Assembly (NCBI GenBank): GCA_902801755.1
Contig: CADCJM010000002.1
Location: 1 to 37,267 of the forward strand
Source: Oscillospiraceae bacterium
GTDB lineage: Bacteria; Bacillota; Clostridia; Saccharofermentanales; Saccharofermentanaceae
DNA length: 37,267 bases
Direction: 5' to 3'
The notes below the pieces were generated by a model, which was not told where the DNA came from, searched no databases, and worked only from the letters and a program-made list of their open reading frames with translations. The position numbers and the translations under genes are program-made. Positions 33,217-37,267 of this stretch are shown piece by piece (position 1 is the first letter of the stretch; every line of letters begins with the position of its first letter).

Positions 33217-34239
33217 ATGAGTTACAAAGTAAATACTATTCCGATGCCTACATGGAACCATCTGAAGGTCAACTATGCACCGGAGATTTTCGAGAGAGAC
33301 GTAAATAAGTCTGAGAAGTTAAGAAGCTATTCCGTAAGTCATGTTTTCGATGACATGGTAAGCGGCGCAGGAGCTGATTTTGATAACGATGTAAAGGCTA
33401 ACGCATCAGTGATCAAGTGCAAGAGCGTGGCTGCAAAAAGCGGGGATAACAACTTCGTATCAGAATATAAGGAAGGCGTTGTAAGAGAATGCCTTGAAGT
33501 ATTTGAAGGAGCTGAAGCAGAGCTCGTCCAGATCATTGCTTCCAAGAATGAAGAACAGCTGGATATCCTTACACAGGTTTATGCTCACAAGGACGCTAAG
33601 GTAAAGCTCTATCTGCTTAATCTGTCAGGTATCAGATCTGATGTAAGAAGCGGTGTTGCGATAAAGGCCGAAGAGAACGCTGATGTAGAAGTCGTCAGGA
33701 TAGCAATCGGAAGCCTTCGTGCGCTTTATGGAATCCGTTCCGAATTGATAGGTGATAACAGCCGCTGCAATGTAACGACGGCGTATCTTGCAGACAACGA
33801 CGAAGTGCTGGATATGAATGACAGTACTAACTTCTACGGCAAGGAAACATTCTCTGAGATCAAGGCAATCGGCCTTCTGTCAGGTCGTGCATATAAGACC
33901 TTGAGGGAGACTGTTGATTTCAAGCGCGGATGCGTACACGCGATCGGCCATGAAGGCGAGGATACCGTCATGCTTTCGGATGAGGTAACAAATCTTACGA
34001 CACCGCTTATTCTCTGCGGCGAAGAGTGGGTTGAGGGAATGCATGCGGCAACTACTACAAGACTTGATGATGATATGCTCTTCTACCTGCAGTCAAGGGG
34101 CGTGCCGTTAAGAGACGCGAAGCGCCTTATCATTGAATCCAGGTTCTCGCCGGTTGTCGACATGATCAGCAATGAAGAGATCAAAAACAGAGTAATGAAA
34201 TCAATGGGAGAAAGACTCGATGCTCTCTCAGTATTATAA
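33217..34239 (+). CDS. sufD: Fe-S cluster assembly protein SufD
   Basis: SufB paralog, 340 residues, shorter than E. coli SufD but usual for Clostridia. It keeps the beta-helix and C-terminal region (GHEGEDTVMLSDEV, then FYLQSRGVPLRDAKRLIIE). It lies 13 bases after sufB and its last 20 bases overlap the sufS start. It forms the SufBC2D complex. Confidence 0.94.
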   Translation: MSYKVNTIPMPTWNHLKVNYAPEIFERDVNKSEKLRSYSVSHVFDDMVSGAGADFDNDVKANASVIKCKSVAAKSGDNNFVSEYKEGVVRECLEVFEGAEAELVQIIASKNEEQLDILTQVYAHKDAKVKLYLLNLSGIRSDVRSGVAIKAEENADVEVVRIAIGSLRALYGIRSELIGDNSRCNVTTAYLADNDEVLDMNDSTNFYGKETFSEIKAIGLLSGRAYKTLRETVDFKRGCVHAIGHEGEDTVMLSDEVTNLTTPLILCGEEWVEGMHAATTTRLDDDMLFYLQSRGVPLRDAKRLIIESRFSPVVDMISNEEIKNRVMKSMGERLDALSVL

Positions 34240-35446
34240 GAAAGACTTTAAGATACTTGGCAAGCTCGAAAACGATATGCGCCTGGTATATCTCGATAAC
34301 GCTGCGACAACGCAGAAGCCGGATGTGGTGCTGGCTGCCGTTAAGAGATATTACACAGTCGATAATGCTAACCCTCACAGGGGTGTTTACGAGCTCGCGA
34401 TGAGAGCGACTGATGTACATGAACAAGCAAGAAACGTAATTGCAGCTTTTCTGAATGCTGAGCGGGATGAAGAGATAATCTTCACCCGCAACGCAACAGA
34501 AGCTTTAAACCTTGTAGCTTACAGTTACGGCCTTGCTAATCTTAAAACAGATGATGAGATTGCGGTTGCCGTATCGGAACATCACAGCAATCTCGTTCCG
34601 TGGCAGCGCGTCTCAGAGATCACAGGAGCCAAAGTCGTTTATCTCTATCTGGATGAACATGGTGAATATACAAAAGAAGAACTGACTTCAAAGATCGGGA
34701 GCTCCACAAAGATCCTGGCTATGGCCCATGTATCCAATGTGTTGGGAATCGAAAATCCTGTAAAGCTTGCAACAAGGTTAGTTCATCAGAACGGCGGAAT
34801 AGCAGTTATAGACTGCGCCCAGAGTGTAGCTCATATGAAGGTGGATGTCAGGGACATAGATGCTGATTTCGTGGCATTCTCTGGACATAAGATATATGCG
34901 CCGATGGGAATAGGAGTACTCTACGGCAAATATGAATTGCTGGATAAAATGCCACCGTTCTTAAGCGGCGGTGACATGATCTCCCACGTGCATGAGAGCG
35001 GAACGACTTATGCCAAACCTCCCAGAAAATTTGAAGCCGGAACCTGCAATCTTGGTGATGAAGCCGGCCTTGTTGAAGCAATACGCTATGTGGAAAAAAT
35101 AGGTCTTGATAAGATCAGGGAACATGAGACTGAATTGTGTAAGAAAGCCCTGGATGGTCTTAATTCTCTAGGCGGGATCGATATCTATCCTGCAGGTTCA
35201 GATAAAACAAGAAGCCTTATATCGTTTAATATCAGAGGAGTACATCCGCATGATGCTGCAACGATAATGGATTCTTTTGGTGTATGTGTACGTGCAGGAC
35301 ACCATTGTGCCGAACCTCTGATGGAAAGGCTGGGAATCGGATCTTGTCTCCGCGCGAGTTTTGCGCTCTATAACGACATGGACGATGTGGATATTTTTAT
35401 CCGCTCTGTTGAGCAGACAAGGAAGGTAATGGGTATTGGATCTTAA
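34220..35446 (+). CDS. sufS: Cysteine desulfurase SufS
   Basis: PLP enzyme that takes sulfur from cysteine. 408 residues with YLDNAATTQKP, the PLP lysine in SGHKIYAP (Lys224) and the persulfide cysteine in RAGHHCAEP (Cys363), the group II (SufS) pattern. The ATG overlaps sufD and follows GGGAGAAAG. It passes sulfur to SufU, encoded next with a 11-base overlap. Confidence 0.97.
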   Translation: MLSQYYKKDFKILGKLENDMRLVYLDNAATTQKPDVVLAAVKRYYTVDNANPHRGVYELAMRATDVHEQARNVIAAFLNAERDEEIIFTRNATEALNLVAYSYGLANLKTDDEIAVAVSEHHSNLVPWQRVSEITGAKVVYLYLDEHGEYTKEELTSKIGSSTKILAMAHVSNVLGIENPVKLATRLVHQNGGIAVIDCAQSVAHMKVDVRDIDADFVAFSGHKIYAPMGIGVLYGKYELLDKMPPFLSGGDMISHVHESGTTYAKPPRKFEAGTCNLGDEAGLVEAIRYVEKIGLDKIREHETELCKKALDGLNSLGGIDIYPAGSDKTRSLISFNIRGVHPHDAATIMDSFGVCVRAGHHCAEPLMERLGIGSCLRASFALYNDMDDVDIFIRSVEQTRKVMGIGS

Positions 35447-35861
35447 TAGTTTATATTCTCAGATCATAACGGAAAACAGCCGTGCTGCTCACAACAGAAG
35501 GCCGGTGCCGGGTGCGACTGTAAGTCTTGAAGGAAACAATCCTTCATGCGGCGATGATATCGTTCTTCAGGTCAAGATAGAAAACGGCATCGTGGAAGAC
35601 ATCGGCTTCATAGGTTCCGGCTGCGCGATATCTCAGGCATCCGCATCCCTTATGATCGACCTTATCAAAGGGAAGACCGTTGAAGAAGCAAAACGCCTTG
35701 TGGATCTTTATCTCCGCATGATAAAAGGAGAGGCTGACGAGAAGGAGTATATAGACAGACTTGAAGACTGTTCGGCACTGGCCGGTGTCTCAAAAGTGCC
35801 TGCAAGAGTCAAGTGCGCAGTGCTCGCTTGGTACACTTTAGAAGACGCACTTAATCAGTAA
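35436..35861 (+). CDS. sufU: Sulfur-transfer protein SufU
   Basis: Zn-dependent sulfurtransferase of Gram-positive Suf systems. 141 residues starting at a TTG preceded by GGAAGG; no ATG fits. The zinc ligands appear as Cys in NPSCGDD with its following Asp, Cys in GSGCAIS, and Cys in RVKCAVLAW. It accepts persulfide from SufS. It is the last gene of the suf operon. Confidence 0.95.
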   Translation: MDLNSLYSQIITENSRAAHNRRPVPGATVSLEGNNPSCGDDIVLQVKIENGIVEDIGFIGSGCAISQASASLMIDLIKGKTVEEAKRLVDLYLRMIKGEADEKEYIDRLEDCSALAGVSKVPARVKCAVLAWYTLEDALNQ

Positions 35862-35881
35862 CTGACCAAAGGTAAGCCCTC

Positions 35882-35915
35882 ACCGATTTTTCAATCGGTC
35901 CATGCGTGGTATAAT
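35882..35915 (+). promoter_or_regulatory. Hairpin and extended -10 promoter before the lipoprotein
   Basis: ACCGATT/AATCGGT forms an exact 7-base hairpin with a 4-base loop (35882-35899), possibly ending suf mRNA although no T run follows. TGGTATAAT at 35907-35915 is an extended -10 box, 55 bases before the lipoprotein start. Confidence 0.5.
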
Positions 35916-35969
35916 CATTGCGTTTGGGACAATTCCCGGACTTATATCTGAAACTGTGGGGAGATATTT

Positions 35970-36776
35970 ATGAGAAAGACTAAGATCTGCGCTCTGGCTT
36001 TATGCGCATGCATGGCACTTGGTGTTTTCGCAGCATGTGATGACACTAATTCTACAACAACAACTACTACAACAGAGAGCTCTGCTTCCGATTCTTCCAC
36101 TGAAGCACCTATTGTATTTACAGATGAGCCCACTTTAGCTACAGAATCCGTCAAAACAACAGCAGAGAAGGTTGTTTTCGAAGGCGACTCGCAGATAAAT
36201 GCAAATACTTTCATTACTAACTTTACTGAGATCTATTTCCATGACTACAGCAAGGAAACGGCTACTCTCGAGCAGTATCTGAACTTTGCGCACATTCATT
36301 TCAAGGTAAATTCCTACGATAAGATCAAGTATGAGATCTTGGACGAATGTGATTATGAGACTATTGCATTTTCAGATATTATGTCCACTGTCGGAAAGTA
36401 TTTCTCCGTCGGTATAAGTGAAGATGAATGCAAGCAGCTTCCGGCTCCTTCGAAGGATGTCCAGGGTCCTGCGTATAAAGACGGAAGGATCTGGTTCCAC
36501 GGCGGTGCAGGTGAGAGCTACAGTTCAATTGGTATAGTTGATTATGCACTTAATTCAGGTGACGGCAACCTGACATTGGAATTCACGATCTATAAGATCA
36601 AGTGGGAAGTATATAACGAACTTAGAGGCGACGATATCAAGAAATACTATAAGCTCACGCCTGATCAGGCAGCAGCTGACAGTACACTTGAGAAGGTAGG
36701 CACAGGCACTGCATATGTTGGCGTAGGCCAGTCCGGCAGCTATTATCTCCTGGACTACAAGACAAAGTCAGTTTGA
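35970..36776 (+). CDS. Putative lipoprotein of unknown function
   Basis: 268 residues with a signal peptide (MRKTKICALALCACMALG) and a lipobox ending at Cys23 (VFAAC). A Thr/Ser-rich linker (including a run of seven Thr) leads to a globular domain of about 200 residues rich in Asp, Tyr and Gly, with no motif I recognise. The linker style matches that of the transglutaminase-like lipoprotein at 5775. A GTGGGGAG ribosome site precedes the ATG. It has its own promoter and terminator and so is probably monocistronic. Confidence 0.85.
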   Translation: MRKTKICALALCACMALGVFAACDDTNSTTTTTTTESSASDSSTEAPIVFTDEPTLATESVKTTAEKVVFEGDSQINANTFITNFTEIYFHDYSKETATLEQYLNFAHIHFKVNSYDKIKYEILDECDYETIAFSDIMSTVGKYFSVGISEDECKQLPAPSKDVQGPAYKDGRIWFHGGAGESYSSIGIVDYALNSGDGNLTLEFTIYKIKWEVYNELRGDDIKKYYKLTPDQAAADSTLEKVGTGTAYVGVGQSGSYYLLDYKTKSV

Positions 36777-36800
36777 GTTATTGTGAAATACTAAAGACAA

Positions 36801-36825
36801 GAGGATGCAGGCGCATCCTCTTTTT
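36801..36825 (+). terminator. Rho-independent terminator after the lipoprotein
   Basis: GAGGATGC (36801-36808), loop AGGC, GCATCCTC (36813-36820), then five T's. The stem is exact. It abuts the stop codon of the convergent gene on the minus strand and may serve both. Confidence 0.88.
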
Positions 36826-37267
36826 ATTTGTATTCTAATTCCCGGCTCTCTTCTGCTACGCGGTAGTGCACTGCCTTTTTATCTTCATCGAGAGAATCAA
36901 AATCCGCGGCCTGCGGGAATAACAATCTGTCGTCTGAGGCGGCGAAATCAGTATTTGATCTGCTCTCCTGATAGTTCGGAAGAATAAGCGACTGAATGTC
37001 ATTTACGGGACAACTCTCGCTTCTTCTTGTATCGTCCATCAGGAAATAATAGAGATGAAGACGGTCAGTATGTTCTGTGTCCTTAAGTGCCCATGTGGGA
37101 TCTGAATGGTAAGCCTTTCCGTCAATGATCATGTAAGTCCATGAATGTGAGATGGATGGATCAAAGCATCCTACGCTTATCGCTTCGACACCGCACTGAA
37201 GAAGGAGATGGGCATAACAGGCGCCGAGCTGTGCACATAAACCCCTCTTGTTCATCATCGTGTAGTA
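36824..37267 (-). CDS. Transglutaminase-like protein (5' part beyond window)
   Basis: The frame is open to the right edge (YYT before the first Met), so only the C-terminal 147 or so residues are seen. They carry the triad Cys in RGLCAQ, His in SHSWTYM and Asp in HSDPTW, in the same order and with similar spacing as the lipoprotein at 5775. Further shared positions are LLLQCGVEA and YYFLMDD. It is probably exported like its paralog, but the signal peptide is outside the window. Confidence 0.82.
   Translation of the reverse strand, partial: YYTMMNKRGLCAQLGACYAHLLLQCGVEAISVGCFDPSISHSWTYMIIDGKAYHSDPTWALKDTEHTDRLHLYYFLMDDTRRSESCPVNDIQSLILPNYQESRSNTDFAASDDRLLFPQAADFDSLDEDKKAVHYRVAEESRELEYK

Overview
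The window looks like the chromosome of a low-to-moderate-GC anaerobic Firmicute of the class Clostridia, of a gut or rumen type. The basis is the mix of genes: DUF3793 next to flavodoxin, a FeoB-associated Cys-rich peptide, a sufCBDSU operon, a MptD/Trep_Strep-type ECF S component, Gly/Thr-rich lipoproteins, and strong AGGAGG-type ribosome binding sites. I cannot name a genus. I see no rRNA, tRNA, CRISPR, transposase or phage gene.

Layout. 1-1451: the 3' part of a LytS/YesM-type histidine kinase and its response regulator. 1461-3463: two divergently transcribed sugar-type ABC permeases sharing an overlapping promoter region. 3472-5683: a BlaI-type repressor and an M56 (BlaR1/MecR1-like) membrane protease whose sensor domain is a degenerate alpha/beta hydrolase. 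5775-6833: a transglutaminase-like lipoprotein. 7068-10168 (minus strand): feoA-feoA-feoB and a 59-residue FeoB-associated peptide. 10421-16730: two ABC half-transporters plus a complete ECF transporter (S, T and fused A-A), forming one operon. 16912-25021: one very compact ten-gene operon (plus a 33-codon remnant) with a MacB-like ATPase, a heptad-repeat FtsX permease, an HMA metal-binding protein, an alpha/beta hydrolase, a methyltransferase, an L-2-amino-thiazoline-4-carboxylate hydrolase-like protein and several membrane proteins. 25495-26492: DUF3793 and flavodoxin. 26534-28628: gpmA and eno. 28718-29080: a DtxR-family regulator. 29431-30756 (minus): xylA. 31045-35861: sufCBDSU. 35970-37267: a lipoprotein and a second, partial transglutaminase-like gene.

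Unifying theme. A perfect palindromic element, GTTAG-N6-CTAAC, occurs six times, always in a promoter region: twice before the ABC/ECF operon, and once each before the ten-gene operon, DUF3793-flavodoxin, xylA and suf. Two one-mismatch copies lie in the feo promoter. The window also encodes a DtxR-family regulator. The simplest reading is a local metal (probably iron) regulon: ferrous uptake (Feo), probable ferric-chelate uptake (ABC+ECF), iron-sparing metabolism (flavodoxin), Fe-S assembly (Suf) and an undescribed ten-gene operon that may handle a metal chelate. The regulator-operator link is inferred, not shown.
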